Assembly: GCF_014636775.1 (NCBI RefSeq)
Contig: NZ_BMEQ01000003.1
Location: 1 to 64,000 of the forward strand
Source: Kocuria dechangensis
GTDB taxonomy: Bacteria; Actinomycetota; Actinomycetes; Actinomycetales; Micrococcaceae
Direction of reading: 5' to 3'
Length of the DNA: 64,000 bases
A model generated the notes under the pieces. The model saw only the letters and a program-made list of their open reading frames with translations, did no database searches and was not told where the DNA came from. Positions 9,811 to 18,567 of the stretch are shown here, piece by piece. The position numbers were made by a program, and so were the translations under genes. Each line of letters begins with the position of its first letter. The stretch's first letter is position 1.

Positions 9811-10767
9811 ATGCGCCACGAGGACCCGCTCCCACCGCCCGCCGCCCGGCGCGCGCGGGGGGAGGCCCGCAGGCCGATCGGACGGCGGGCCGCCCTGGGG
9901 CTGGGCGCGGCGCTGGGCGTGCCGGCGCTCCTGGGCGCGTGCGGGGCGCTGCCGGGTCCGCGGCCGCGGGAGGCGGGGGAGCCCGTCCGGGTCCCCTACG
10001 CCCGGGCCTCCGCACGGCAGTTCGGCCACCTCCACCTCCCGCCGGGGACGGGCGAGGACAGGACGCGTCCCCTGCTCCCCGTGGTCGTCGTGGTCCACGG
10101 CGGCGGCTGGTCGAGCGGCTCCCACCTGACCGGGACCACCGACATCTCCCGGGACCTCGCCTCGCACGGGGCCGCGGTCTGGAACATCGAGTACCGGGGG
10201 GACAGCGGCTTCGGCAGCTGGCCGCGCACCTACGAGGACGTGGCCGCGGCCGTCGACTTCGTCCCGCTGCTGGGCGCGTTCGCCCCCTTCCGGCCCGACG
10301 TGGGTTCCGTCCACGTCACCGGCAACAGCGCCGGCGGCAGCCTCGCGGCGTGGGTGGCCTCCCGCACGGCCCTGCCCGCGGGCGCGCCCGGGGCCCGGGT
10401 CCGGCAGCGGGTCCACAGCTGCGTGCCCCTGTGCGGGGTGTACGACCTGGCGCTGGCGTACCGGGAGGGCGACCGGTACGTCCGCAGCCTGCTCGGCGGG
10501 ACGCCCGAGGAGCGTCCGCTGGAGTACCGGCTCGCCTCCCCGGCGGCCCACGTCCCCACCGGCATCCCGGTCACAGTGCTGCACGGGCGGGAGGACGACG
10601 TCGTGCCGGTGCGCCAGGCGGAGACCTACGCCCGGGCGGCGCGCCGCGCCGGCGACCCCGTGGAGCTGGTGCTGATGGACGGGGTCGGCCACGGCGGCTG
10701 GACGGACCTCGGCTCCCCGGTCTGGGAGGCGTCCCGGGCGGCGATCCTCGGCCACCTCCGGCGGTGA
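9811..10767 (+). CDS. Secreted lipoprotein alpha/beta-hydrolase (esterase)
   Basis: A 318-residue alpha/beta-hydrolase of the BD-FAE/carboxylesterase type. Residues ~25-52 form an export signal with twin arginines (GRRAALGLGAALG) and a lipobox LLGAC, so it is probably a Tat-exported lipoprotein. The oxyanion-hole motif is HGGGW, the nucleophile S173 in GNSAGG, and the likely acid and base are D262 (GREDD) and H294 (GVGHGGW). The ATG at 9811 follows a GAGGAAGGGGG stretch; the frame extends upstream to 9691 without support. It ends 13 bases from a convergent peptidase gene. The substrate is unknown. Confidence 0.82.
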   Translation: MRHEDPLPPPAARRARGEARRPIGRRAALGLGAALGVPALLGACGALPGPRPREAGEPVRVPYARASARQFGHLHLPPGTGEDRTRPLLPVVVVVHGGGWSSGSHLTGTTDISRDLASHGAAVWNIEYRGDSGFGSWPRTYEDVAAAVDFVPLLGAFAPFRPDVGSVHVTGNSAGGSLAAWVASRTALPAGAPGARVRQRVHSCVPLCGVYDLALAYREGDRYVRSLLGGTPEERPLEYRLASPAAHVPTGIPVTVLHGREDDVVPVRQAETYARAARRAGDPVELVLMDGVGHGGWTDLGSPVWEASRAAILGHLRR

Positions 10768-10780
10768 CCGGCCCGCCGGC

Positions 10781-12775
10781 CTACCAGATGTGCACGCGCT
10801 CCTCGGTCGCCAGCCACAGCCCGTCCCCGGGCCGGGTGCCGAACGTGGCGTGGAAGGCGTCCATGTTGCGCACCACGCCGTTGCAGCGGAACTCGTCCGG
10901 GGCGTGCGGGTCCGTGGCCAGGCGGTTGACCAGCTCCTGCTCGCGGGCGGTGGAGCGCCACAGCGCCGCGTACGCGTAGAAGAACCGCTCCCGGCCCGTC
11001 AGCCCGTCGAGCACCGGGGCGGTCTCCAGGTCCAGGCCCTGCTCGAGCAGGGACATCCGGTACGCCACCAGGGCGATCTCCAGCCCGCCCAGGTCCCCGA
11101 TGTTCTCGCCGACGGTGAAGGCGCCGCTGACGTGGTGCTGCGCCGGGTCCAGGCCCTGGGGGACGCAGCCGTCGTACTGGGCGACGAGGGCGGCGGTGCG
11201 CCGGGCGAACTCGGCCCGGTCCTCGTCCGTCCACCAGTTCGCCAGGTGGCCCGCGGCGTCGTACTTGGCGCCCTGGTCGTCGAAGCCGTGGCCGATCTCG
11301 TGGCCGATGACGGAGCCGATCGCGCCGTAGCAGACGGCGTCGTCGGCCGCGGCGTCGAAGAACGGCGGCTGCAGGATCCCGGCGGGGAAGACCACCTCGT
11401 TGAGCACGGGGTGGAAGTAGGCGTTGACCCAGTGCGGGTAGAGGAACCACTCGCCGCGGTCCACGGGCGTGCCCAGCTTCCCCACGGTCCGGTCGTGCTC
11501 GAGCGCCAGGCCCGCCCGGACGTTGCCCAGCAGGTCCGCGGGGTCCAGGCGCAGCGACGAGTAGTCCCGCCACGCGTCGGGGTAGCCGACCTTGACGGTG
11601 AACGTGGACAGCTTCTCCAGGGCCCGGGCCCGCGTGGCCTCCGACATCCACTCCAGGCGCCCGATCCGCTGCCGGTAGGCGGCCAGCAGGTGCTCCACGA
11701 GCTGCTCCACCCGCGCCCTGTGGGCCGGCGGGAACCAGCGGGCCACGTAGGCGCGCGCCACGTCGTCGCCCAGGACGCGGGTGACGAGGAACTCCGCGCG
11801 CTTCCAGCGCTCCCGGGGGCGGGTGATCCCGGACAGCGCGGTGCTGTAGAAGCGGAAGTTCTCCTCGACGAACGGCCGGGGCAGGAAGGGCGCCCGCTTG
11901 GAGACCACGCGCCAGGACTGCCAGATCCGCACCTGCTGCTCGGTCCACTCCTGCCACAGCGCCCCGAGGCCGGCCACGAACGAGGGCTGGCGCACGATGA
12001 TCCGGTCGAAGACCTCCGCCCCGCGCCCCGGGGTGGTGCCCTCGAGCCACGCCCGCCACGGGAAGCCGGGCGCCATGGCCTCGAGGCCGGGGACGTCCAC
12101 GGGGTTGTACATCTCCTCGACGTCCCGTGCGGCGACCGGGTCCCAGTGGGCGGCGGCCAGCTGCGTCTCCATGGCCGCCACGGTGGCGGCGGCCTCCGCG
12201 GCCGGCACGCCCCAGCGCTCCGGGAGGCCGGCGAGCTCGAGCATCGCCGCGACGTGGTCCGTGAACGCGCTGCGCAGCCGCTCGTGCACGGGGTCGGTGT
12301 AGTAGGACTTCGCGGGCAGGGACAGCCCGTCCTGGCGCAGGAAGAAGGAGTAGCGGGAGGAGTCGCGCGAGTCGTTCTCCACGAAGAAGGACAGCGGCCC
12401 GTCCACGCCGGTGCGGTGCAGGGCCGCGCAGGCGCGGGCGAGGCCGTCCTTGCCGTGCGCGGTGTCGAGCACCGCGAGGTCCGGGTCCAGGGCGGCGAGG
12501 CCCCGGCGCTCGACCTCCTCCTCGGCCATGAACGACCGGTACAGCGCGCTCATCCGGGACCCCTGCGGGGCCTCCTGGACGATCCCGTGCACCCGCTCGG
12601 TCGTGAGGTCCGTGAGGATCGCGGACGCCCCGTCGAAGGCGCGGTCCTCCGGCAGCCGGTGCGCCTCGATCCAGCCGCCGTTGACGTGCCGGTAGAGGTC
12701 GTCCTGCGGGCGGACCGCGGGGTGGACGTGCTGGAGCTCGAGGCCGGAGGAGGTCGTTACTGGCTCATCCGTCAC
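10781..12775 (-). CDS. M13 family zinc metallopeptidase (PepO/neprilysin-like)
   Basis: A 664-residue M13 endopeptidase, the usual length. The zinc site is H492-E493-I-G-H496 (SVIGHEIGHGFDDQG), with the downstream ligand motif ENIGDLGG. No signal peptide or membrane anchor is visible, so it should act in the cytoplasm, cleaving short peptides as bacterial PepO enzymes do. The start is GTG 12775 (MTDEPVTTSS); its final Trp is the conserved M13 C-terminal residue. It is transcribed toward the esterase gene, 13 bases away, and is separated from the binding-protein gene upstream by a hairpin, so it has its own promoter. Confidence 0.9.
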   Translation of the reverse strand: MTDEPVTTSSGLELQHVHPAVRPQDDLYRHVNGGWIEAHRLPEDRAFDGASAILTDLTTERVHGIVQEAPQGSRMSALYRSFMAEEEVERRGLAALDPDLAVLDTAHGKDGLARACAALHRTGVDGPLSFFVENDSRDSSRYSFFLRQDGLSLPAKSYYTDPVHERLRSAFTDHVAAMLELAGLPERWGVPAAEAAATVAAMETQLAAAHWDPVAARDVEEMYNPVDVPGLEAMAPGFPWRAWLEGTTPGRGAEVFDRIIVRQPSFVAGLGALWQEWTEQQVRIWQSWRVVSKRAPFLPRPFVEENFRFYSTALSGITRPRERWKRAEFLVTRVLGDDVARAYVARWFPPAHRARVEQLVEHLLAAYRQRIGRLEWMSEATRARALEKLSTFTVKVGYPDAWRDYSSLRLDPADLLGNVRAGLALEHDRTVGKLGTPVDRGEWFLYPHWVNAYFHPVLNEVVFPAGILQPPFFDAAADDAVCYGAIGSVIGHEIGHGFDDQGAKYDAAGHLANWWTDEDRAEFARRTAALVAQYDGCVPQGLDPAQHHVSGAFTVGENIGDLGGLEIALVAYRMSLLEQGLDLETAPVLDGLTGRERFFYAYAALWRSTAREQELVNRLATDPHAPDEFRCNGVVRNMDAFHATFGTRPGDGLWLATEERVHIW

Positions 12776-12852
12776 GGGCTCATCCCCTGTCGTCGTGGGC
12801 GTCGTGCCCGCCGCGGGACCGGCGCCGGCCCCGTGCCCAGCCTACGGACGGC

Positions 12853-12887
12853 GACGCCGTGGCCCGCCTCGCGCGGGCCACGGCGTC
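12853..12887 (-). terminator. Terminator of the amino-acid binding protein gene
   Basis: A 15-bp perfect stem (12853-12867 with 12873-12887) and a 5-base loop lie about 54 bases past the stop of the minus-strand gene at 12941. Confidence 0.65.
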
Positions 12888-12940
12888 CGTGGCGCTCGTC
12901 ACACCGCCCGGCGGTGTGCGGGCCCCGGCCCTCGGCCGGC

Positions 12941-13780
12941 TCAGCCCTCGGTCGGCTCGACGCTCGCCGAGCCCGCGGCCTCCCCGGTGCCCAGCCACTT
13001 CGCCTCGAGCTCCTCGAGGGTGCCGTCCTCGCGCATGGATGCCAGCGACTCGTTGACCTGGTCCAGCAGCGCGGTGTTGCCGGTCTTCACGGCCAGGCCC
13101 AGCTGCTCGCCCGTCTCGATCTCCTCGACCAGCTTCAGCTCGGGGTTGTCGGTGATGGCGGGGCCCGTCACCGAGATGTTGCCGATCACGGCCTCGACGT
13201 CGCCGGTGTTGAGACCCTGGATCATCAGCGCCGAGTCCTCGTACTGCACGACCTCGGCGCCGTTCTCCTGCGCCTGGGTCTCGCCCGTGGTGGCCTGCTG
13301 CACGCCCACGCGCTTGCCCTGGACGTCGGCCACCGACTGGATGTCCGAGTCGGGGGAGACCAGCAGGGCGAGGTTGTCGTCGAGGTACGGCTCGGAGAAG
13401 TCCATGACGGACTCGCGCTCCTCGTTGATGGTCATGCCCGAGGCCGCGAGGTCGCACTGGTCCGAGTCCAGCGCCACGCCCGACTGGATGCCCTCGAAGG
13501 CGGTGCGGATGAACTCCGTCTGCACGCCCATGTCCTCGGCGATGCCGTTCACCAGGTCGATGTCGAAGCCGACGGTCTCCCCCTCCTCGGTGTACTCGAA
13601 GGGCCGGTAGGGGATGTCGGAGCACACCGTGAGGACGCCGGGCTTGATCAGGCTGACCTCCCCGCCGCCCGCCTCGCCGCCGGACTCCTCGCCGCCGCCG
13701 GTGCTGGTGCACGCGCTCAGGGCCAGCGCGGAGACGGCCAGCACGGACAGGGTGGCCGCCCCGTGGAACCTGCTCTTCAT
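12941..13780 (-). CDS. Amino-acid ABC transporter substrate-binding lipoprotein
   Basis: A 279-residue solute-binding protein of the SBP_bac_3 (polar amino acid) family. The signal ends with the lipobox ALSAC (residues ~18-23), followed by an acidic glycine-rich linker. The core begins LTVCSDIPYRPFEYTEEGE and continues with GFDIDLVNGIAEDMG, the family's entry motifs. The start ATG 13780 is preceded by GGAAGGA; an in-frame extension to 13825 lacks support. No permease or ATPase gene is adjacent, so it is an orphan that must pair with a transporter elsewhere. The ligand could be glutamate, glutamine, cystine or another amino acid. Confidence 0.85.
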   Translation of the reverse strand: MKSRFHGAATLSVLAVSALALSACTSTGGGEESGGEAGGGEVSLIKPGVLTVCSDIPYRPFEYTEEGETVGFDIDLVNGIAEDMGVQTEFIRTAFEGIQSGVALDSDQCDLAASGMTINEERESVMDFSEPYLDDNLALLVSPDSDIQSVADVQGKRVGVQQATTGETQAQENGAEVVQYEDSALMIQGLNTGDVEAVIGNISVTGPAITDNPELKLVEEIETGEQLGLAVKTGNTALLDQVNESLASMREDGTLEELEAKWLGTGEAAGSASVEPTEG

Positions 13781-14009
13781 GGATCTGTCCTTCCCTCGGG
13801 CGAGGCCGGCCGGCGCGCCCGGCACGGCGACGTGCCCGGGCGGTCGGGAGGCCGCTGAATGTGCCTCAGTGTAGGGGCAAAACCGTTACCGCTGTGTTGC
13901 AGGCCACTCGTCGGTAGCAAATTACGGGCAGCGCGTTCTGCGTCCCCTCCGGCATCCGGGCGGGGACCCTGCGGCGGGGGTCCGGCACAATTTCGGCACA
14001 ATGGAGCGC

Positions 14010-14117
14010 ATGACCCGGACCGACGACCCCCAGAGCCAGGCGGCCTCCCCGCGCGCCGCCGCGCCGGCGGACGGCGGCGACGCCGTCCGCCCGCTCCACC
14101 CGCGGTGGGCGGCGTGA
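14010..14117 (+). CDS. Possible 35-residue leader ORF upstream of the S4 gene
   Basis: A short open frame (begins MTRTDDPQSQAAS) starts at ATG 14010. Its stop, TGA at 14115-14117, overlaps the ATG of the S4-domain gene in a TGATG. CACAAT at 13997-14002 stands 7 bases before the ATG, the spacing of a leaderless start. It is rich in Ala and Pro with no recognised domain. It may be a translated leader coupled to the S4 gene, or chance. The preceding ~230 bases (13781-14009) hold the divergent promoters and nothing else I can name. Confidence 0.3.
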   Translation: MTRTDDPQSQAASPRAAAPADGGDAVRPLHPRWAA

Positions 14118-14491
14118 TGGCCGCGGCGGCCCCCGCGAGCGTGCGCGTGGACGTGTGGCTGTGGGCGGTGCGCGTGTTCAAGACCCGCTCGGCGGCGACC
14201 ACCGCGTGCCGGGCGGGGCACGTGAAGATCGACGGGGTCTCCGTCAAGGCCGCCCAGCCCGTCCGGCCCGGCCAGCGCGTCGCCGTGCGCCGGCCCGGCC
14301 ACGAGCAGGTCCTGGAGGTCGTGCAGCTGCTGACCAAGCGCGTGGGCGCGCCCGTGGCCCAGGCCGCCTACGTGGACCACAGCCCGCCCCCGCCCCCGGC
14401 CCAGCACGCGGCGGTGCCCCGCCGGGACCGCGGCGCCGGCCGGCCCACCAAGAAGGACCGGCGCGAGATGGACCGCCTCCGCGGTCTGTGA
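14117..14491 (+). CDS. S4 domain RNA-binding protein (Hsp15-like)
   Basis: A 124-residue protein with an S4 RNA-binding domain in its N-terminal half: VRVDVWLWAVRVFKTRSAATTACRAGHVKIDG is the segment (about residues 9-40), ending in the GHVKIDG turn typical of S4. A basic, proline-rich tail ends with KKDRREMDRLRGL. Hsp15-type relatives bind stalled 50S subunits carrying peptidyl-tRNA. The ATG at 14117 overlaps the stop of a 35-residue upstream frame; the frame is open to 13859, but only the portion from 14117 looks like the family. Confidence 0.8.
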   Translation: MAAAAPASVRVDVWLWAVRVFKTRSAATTACRAGHVKIDGVSVKAAQPVRPGQRVAVRRPGHEQVLEVVQLLTKRVGAPVAQAAYVDHSPPPPPAQHAAVPRRDRGAGRPTKKDRREMDRLRGL

Positions 14492-14614
14492 CACGCCACC
14501 CCGACCTGCGTTCCGGGTGGTCTCCCAGGAAGCCGCAGAATAATCCCGAGCGACGATGTGTCGCAGGTCACCGCCCCGGGGCGGGGCCGCGCCCGGGACG
14601 AAGGAGAACGATCG

Positions 14615-16072
14615 ATGGCACTGCTCGACTCACCGGTGTGGACCGGCAAGATCTATGTCAACGGATGGCGTGAGGGGCGCGGCGGCACCGAGGACGTGAA
14701 GAACCCCTCGACGGACGAGACGATCGCGCAGATCGGCTTCGCCTCCCCGGAGGACGTCTACGAGGCGGCGGAGAGGGCCGCGGCGGCCCAGAAGCTGTGG
14801 GCCGCGCTGAAGCCCTCGGAGCGGGCCGGCGTGCTGCGCCGGGCCGGCGACCTGTTCCAGGAGCACACCGAGGAGGTCATGGACTGGGTGGTCCGGGAGA
14901 GCGGGGCGATCCAGCCCAAGGCCGGGCTGGAGGCCTCGGTCGCCGTGGCCGAGTGCTACGAGGCCTCGGCCCTGCCGACCCACCCGCACGGGGAGTACCT
15001 GCCCTCGGACGCCCCGCACTGGTCGCTGTCCCGCCGGGTGCCGGTGGGCGTGGTCTCGGTGATCTCCCCGTTCAACTTCCCCCTGATCCTCTCCATCCGC
15101 TCGGTGGCCCCGGCCCTGGCCCTGGGCAACGCGGTCCTGCTCAAGCCGGACCCCCGCACCTCGGTGTCCGGCGGGGCGCTGATCATGCGCGTGTTCGAGG
15201 AGGCCGGCCTGCCCGAGGGCGTCCTGCAGCTGCTGCCCGGCGGCGGGGACGTCGGCGCCGCGACGGTCGAGGCCCCGCAGGTCCGGGTGGTCTCCTTCAC
15301 CGGCTCCACGGCCGCCGGCCGCCACGTGGGCGCGGCCGGGGCCCAGCACCTCAAGCGCGTCCACCTGGAGCTGGGCGGCAACAACGCCGTGATCGTCCTG
15401 CCCGGCGCGGACGTGGACCTCGCCGCCGGGGTGGGGGCCATGGGCTCCTTCTTCCACCAGGGCCAGATCTGCATGACCACCGGGCGGCACCTGGTGCACG
15501 AGGACCTGCACGACGAGTACGTGGAGAAGCTCGCGGCCAAGGCCGAGGCCCTGGTCGTCGGGGACCCCTCGGCGGGCCAGGTGCACATGGGCCCGATCAT
15601 CGACGAGCGCCAGCTCAAGGCCATCGACGCGATCGTGCAGGAGACCGCCATCGCCGGGGCCCGGGTGGTCGCGGGCGGCTCCCACGACGGGCTGTTCTAC
15701 CGGCCCACGGTGCTGTCCGACCTGACCCACGAGATGTCGGCGTGGAAGGACGAGATCTTCGGCCCCGTCGCCCCGGTGATGAAGGTCTCCTCGGCCGAGG
15801 AGGCCGTGGAGATCGCCAACGCCTCCGAGTACGGTCTGTCGGTGTCCATCATCGGCGACGTCGGGGAGGCCATGAAGGTGGCCGACCGGATCAACTCCGG
15901 CAAGATCCACATCAACGAGATGACCGTCGCGGACGAGGCCAACGCCCCCTTCGGCGGCACCGGCTCCTCCGGGACCGGCTCGCGCTTCGGCGGGCCGACG
16001 GCCAACATCGACGCGTTCACCGAGACCCAGTGGATCACCATCAGCCCGGACGTCCCGCGGTACCCCTTCTGA
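14615..16072 (+). CDS. Aldehyde dehydrogenase, benzaldehyde-dehydrogenase-like
   Basis: A 485-residue NAD(P)-dependent aldehyde dehydrogenase. Catalytic E252 lies in HLELGGNNAVIV and C286 in GQICMTTGRHLV, 34 residues apart. The GQICM form with SPFNFPLILSIRSVAPAL is typical of benzaldehyde/vanillin/salicylaldehyde dehydrogenases, which turn aromatic aldehydes into acids. The start is ATG 14615 behind AAGGAG; the frame is open to 14558 without a ribosome site. It stands alone, 54 bases before a MATE pump that appears to have its own promoter. The aromatic-acid carrier at 557 is on the same strand but far away, so a functional link is only suggested. Confidence 0.8.
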   Translation: MALLDSPVWTGKIYVNGWREGRGGTEDVKNPSTDETIAQIGFASPEDVYEAAERAAAAQKLWAALKPSERAGVLRRAGDLFQEHTEEVMDWVVRESGAIQPKAGLEASVAVAECYEASALPTHPHGEYLPSDAPHWSLSRRVPVGVVSVISPFNFPLILSIRSVAPALALGNAVLLKPDPRTSVSGGALIMRVFEEAGLPEGVLQLLPGGGDVGAATVEAPQVRVVSFTGSTAAGRHVGAAGAQHLKRVHLELGGNNAVIVLPGADVDLAAGVGAMGSFFHQGQICMTTGRHLVHEDLHDEYVEKLAAKAEALVVGDPSAGQVHMGPIIDERQLKAIDAIVQETAIAGARVVAGGSHDGLFYRPTVLSDLTHEMSAWKDEIFGPVAPVMKVSSAEEAVEIANASEYGLSVSIIGDVGEAMKVADRINSGKIHINEMTVADEANAPFGGTGSSGTGSRFGGPTANIDAFTETQWITISPDVPRYPF

Positions 16073-16114
16073 GCGGCCCCCGCTGAGCCGCCGCGGCCGG
16101 CGGGGGGACGTCGG

Positions 16115-16120
16115 TAGCCT
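16115..16120 (+). promoter_or_regulatory. -10 element for a leaderless mRNA (MATE gene)
   Basis: TAGCCT ends 6 bases before the GTG start at 16127, and no Shine-Dalgarno sequence precedes that start. Confidence 0.48.
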
Positions 16121-16126
16121 GGTCCG

Positions 16127-17479
16127 GTGACGACGACCTCCCGCCCCCGCGACCTCAACCGGCAGATCCTCGCCCTGGCCGTCCCGGCGTTCGGGGCGCT
16201 CGTGGCCGAGCCGCTGTTCCTGCTCGCGGACTCCGCGATCGTCGGGCACCTGGGCACCCCGCAGCTGGCCGGCGTCGGCGTGGCGGCGACCGTGGTGCAG
16301 ACGGTCGTGGGTCTCATGGTCTTCCTCGCCTACTCCACCACCCCGGCGGTGGCCCGCCACCTGGGGGCCGGCCGGCTCGCCGAGGCCGTGGCCGTGGGCC
16401 GGGACGGGCTGTGGGTCGCGGCGGGGCTGGGCGTCCTCCTCTCGGCGGCCGGCTGGACGCTGGGCCGGCCGCTGCTGGAGCTGATGGGCGCCCGCGGCGA
16501 GGTGCTCGAGCACGCCACCACCTACCTGTACTGGTCCCTGCCCGGGCTCACCGCGATGCTGCTGGTCCTCGCCGCCACCGGCGTGCTGCGGGGCCTGCAG
16601 GACACCCGGACCCCGCTGCTCGTCGCGGCGGCCGGCGCGGCCGCGAACGCGGTGCTCAACCTGGTGCTCGTCCACGGCGCGGGGCTCGGCGTGGCGGGCG
16701 CGGCGCTCGGCACCTCGGCCGTGCAGTGGACCATGGCGGGGGCGTACCTGCTCATGCTGCGCCGGCTCGCCCGCGCGCACGGCGTGGGCGCCGCGACCTC
16801 GCGGGCCCGGCTCCGCGGACACCTCACCGTGGGGTCGTGGCTGATGCTGCGCACCCTGTCCCTGCGCGTGGCGATCCTGGCGACCGTCCTCGTGGTCACC
16901 GCGCAGGGCGCCCAGAACCTCGCCGCGCACCAGCTGGTGATGACGGTGTTCAACTTCCTGGCGTTCGCCCTGGACGCCCTCGCCATCGCCGCGCAGGCGC
17001 TGCTGGGCCGGGACATGGGCGCCCGCGACCTCGCGGACCCCGCCGAGCGGCGGGCGATCCGCGGGCTCGTGGACCGGCTGGTGGCGTGGGGCCTGGGCTT
17101 CGGGGTGGCCACGGGCCTGCTCGTGGGCGTGCTGGTCGCCCGGCTGGGCTTCCTGCTGAGCCCCGACCCGGCGGTGCAGCGGCTGTTCGCCGCGGCCCTC
17201 GTCGTCGTGGCCGTGGGGCAGCCGCTCGCCGCGTACGTCTTCGTCCTCGACGGCGTCCTCATCGGCGCCGGCGACGCCCGCTACCTCGCGGTGGCCGGGG
17301 TGCTGAACCTCGTGGTCTACCTCCCCCTCCTGGGCCTCGTCGCGGCGCTCGCCGGCAGCGGGACCCCGGGGCTGGTGTGGCTGTGGGCCGCCTACGCCGG
17401 CGGCTACCTGGGGGCCCGGGCGCTCACCCTCGGCCTGCGCGCCCGGGGCGACGCCTGGCTGGAGATCAAGGCGCGGTAA
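16127..17479 (+). CDS. MATE family efflux transporter (DinF-like)
   Basis: A 450-residue, twelve-helix multidrug and toxin extrusion protein of the DinF branch. It shows the two-fold repeat, with N-terminal LAVPAFGALVAEPLFLLADSAIVG characteristic of the family and the second half beginning near residue 235 (LMLRTLSLRVAI). MATE proteins export cationic compounds in exchange for H+ or Na+. The start is GTG 16127, apparently leaderless. It ends 50 bases before a universal stress gene with its own -10 element. The substrate is not predictable. Confidence 0.87.
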   Translation: MTTTSRPRDLNRQILALAVPAFGALVAEPLFLLADSAIVGHLGTPQLAGVGVAATVVQTVVGLMVFLAYSTTPAVARHLGAGRLAEAVAVGRDGLWVAAGLGVLLSAAGWTLGRPLLELMGARGEVLEHATTYLYWSLPGLTAMLLVLAATGVLRGLQDTRTPLLVAAAGAAANAVLNLVLVHGAGLGVAGAALGTSAVQWTMAGAYLLMLRRLARAHGVGAATSRARLRGHLTVGSWLMLRTLSLRVAILATVLVVTAQGAQNLAAHQLVMTVFNFLAFALDALAIAAQALLGRDMGARDLADPAERRAIRGLVDRLVAWGLGFGVATGLLVGVLVARLGFLLSPDPAVQRLFAAALVVVAVGQPLAAYVFVLDGVLIGAGDARYLAVAGVLNLVVYLPLLGLVAALAGSGTPGLVWLWAAYAGGYLGARALTLGLRARGDAWLEIKAR

Positions 17480-17517
17480 CAACCGCGATTCCCCGGGGCA
17501 ACGTGGTCTGCATCACC

Positions 17518-17523
17518 TACGAT
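17518..17523 (+). promoter_or_regulatory. -10 element for a leaderless mRNA (usp gene)
   Basis: TACGAT stands 6 bases before ATG 17530 in the gap after the MATE gene. There is no ribosome site. Confidence 0.48.
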
Positions 17524-17529
17524 TCGAGT

Positions 17530-18516
17530 ATGAACAGTGAGCTCCGCACAGAGAACCAGCCCGCTGACGCCGCCGAGGGGCACGATGTCGTGCTCGTCGG
17601 CATCGACGGCTCCGACCAGGCCCGGCACGCCCTCGAACGGGCGATCGGCGAGGCCAAGGCGCAGAACCTCCGGGTCCGCCTGATCGGGGCCTATCCCGTC
17701 ATCGGGGTCGGGGACCCGGGTCTCGAGATGCGCTTCACCGAGGCCGTGATGAAGGAGAACGCCGAGCACCTGGCGGAGGCCCGGCAGACCGCCGAGGCCG
17801 CGGGCGTGCAGGTCGAGGTCGTCGAGGCCGCCGGCGACGCCGCGAAGGCCGTCGTCGAGCAGAGCGCCGACGCCAAGCTGATCGTCATGGGCAAGCGGGG
17901 GCGCGGCGGCGCGCTGCGCGGCCGCCTCGGCTCCGTGTCCGCGGCCGTCGCCGCCCACTCGAAGTGCCCTGTGATCATCGTCCCCGACACCGCGGAGGCC
18001 CGCCACACCGAGCGCCAGGGGGGCGGCTCGACCGACTTCGCGCTCGAGGCGGAGGGCCCGGTCAAGGCGAGCGAGATCGACTTCACCGGCCGTGTGGTCG
18101 TGGGCCTGGACGCCCTCGGCTCCCGCAACCCCGCCCTGTGGAAGGCGGTGGAGTACGCGCAGCAGCACGGGCGCAAGCTCGCCCTCGTCTCCGTCAACGG
18201 CGTGCTGTCCGGGACCCCCAGCTGGTTCCAGGACGAGTTCAACCAGGCGCGCTACTTCCGCGAGGCGGACGACAAGCTCACCTCGATCTCGGACGAGATC
18301 GCCGCCGAGCACCCCGAGCTGGTCGTCGAGCACCACATCTTCGTGGGCCGCCCGGCCCGGATCCTGATGAACGCCTCCCCCGCGGCGGAGCTCGTCGTGG
18401 TCGGCTCCCGCGGCATCGGCGGGTTCCGCGGGCTGCTGCTGGGCTCGGTCTCCCAGGCCGTGCTGGAGAACGCCGCCGGCCCCGTCATGGTCGTGCCCTC
18501 CGCCCGCCGCGACTGA
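17530..18516 (+). CDS. Universal stress protein, two Usp domains
   Basis: A 328-residue protein with two tandem UspA domains. Domain 1 (about residues 18-155) starts DVVLVGIDGSDQARHALERA and has the nucleotide motif VMGKRGRGGALRGRLGSVS. Domain 2 (about 180-325) starts VVVGLDALGSRNPALWKAVE and has VVGSRGIGGFRGLLLGSVS. Both follow the G-x2-G-x9-G(S/T) pattern of ATP-binding Usp proteins. The start is ATG 17530, apparently leaderless. A second, similar two-domain gene follows 51 bases downstream on the same strand, so the two probably arose by duplication and are co-expressed. Confidence 0.88.
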   Translation: MNSELRTENQPADAAEGHDVVLVGIDGSDQARHALERAIGEAKAQNLRVRLIGAYPVIGVGDPGLEMRFTEAVMKENAEHLAEARQTAEAAGVQVEVVEAAGDAAKAVVEQSADAKLIVMGKRGRGGALRGRLGSVSAAVAAHSKCPVIIVPDTAEARHTERQGGGSTDFALEAEGPVKASEIDFTGRVVVGLDALGSRNPALWKAVEYAQQHGRKLALVSVNGVLSGTPSWFQDEFNQARYFREADDKLTSISDEIAAEHPELVVEHHIFVGRPARILMNASPAAELVVVGSRGIGGFRGLLLGSVSQAVLENAAGPVMVVPSARRD

Positions 18517-18567
18517 GCCCGCACCGACAGCACGCGCCCGACCGCACGGGAGGAAGCAGCACAGCAC

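Noticed and set aside
7875-10979. A >1000-residue plus-strand frame across the permease and esterase
   Set aside because: It is an out-of-frame, Arg/Pro-rich shadow of three real genes.
10790-13858. A 1022-residue plus-strand frame opposite the M13 peptidase
   Set aside because: The composition is typical of a shadow frame, and the minus strand carries a clear zinc peptidase and a binding protein.
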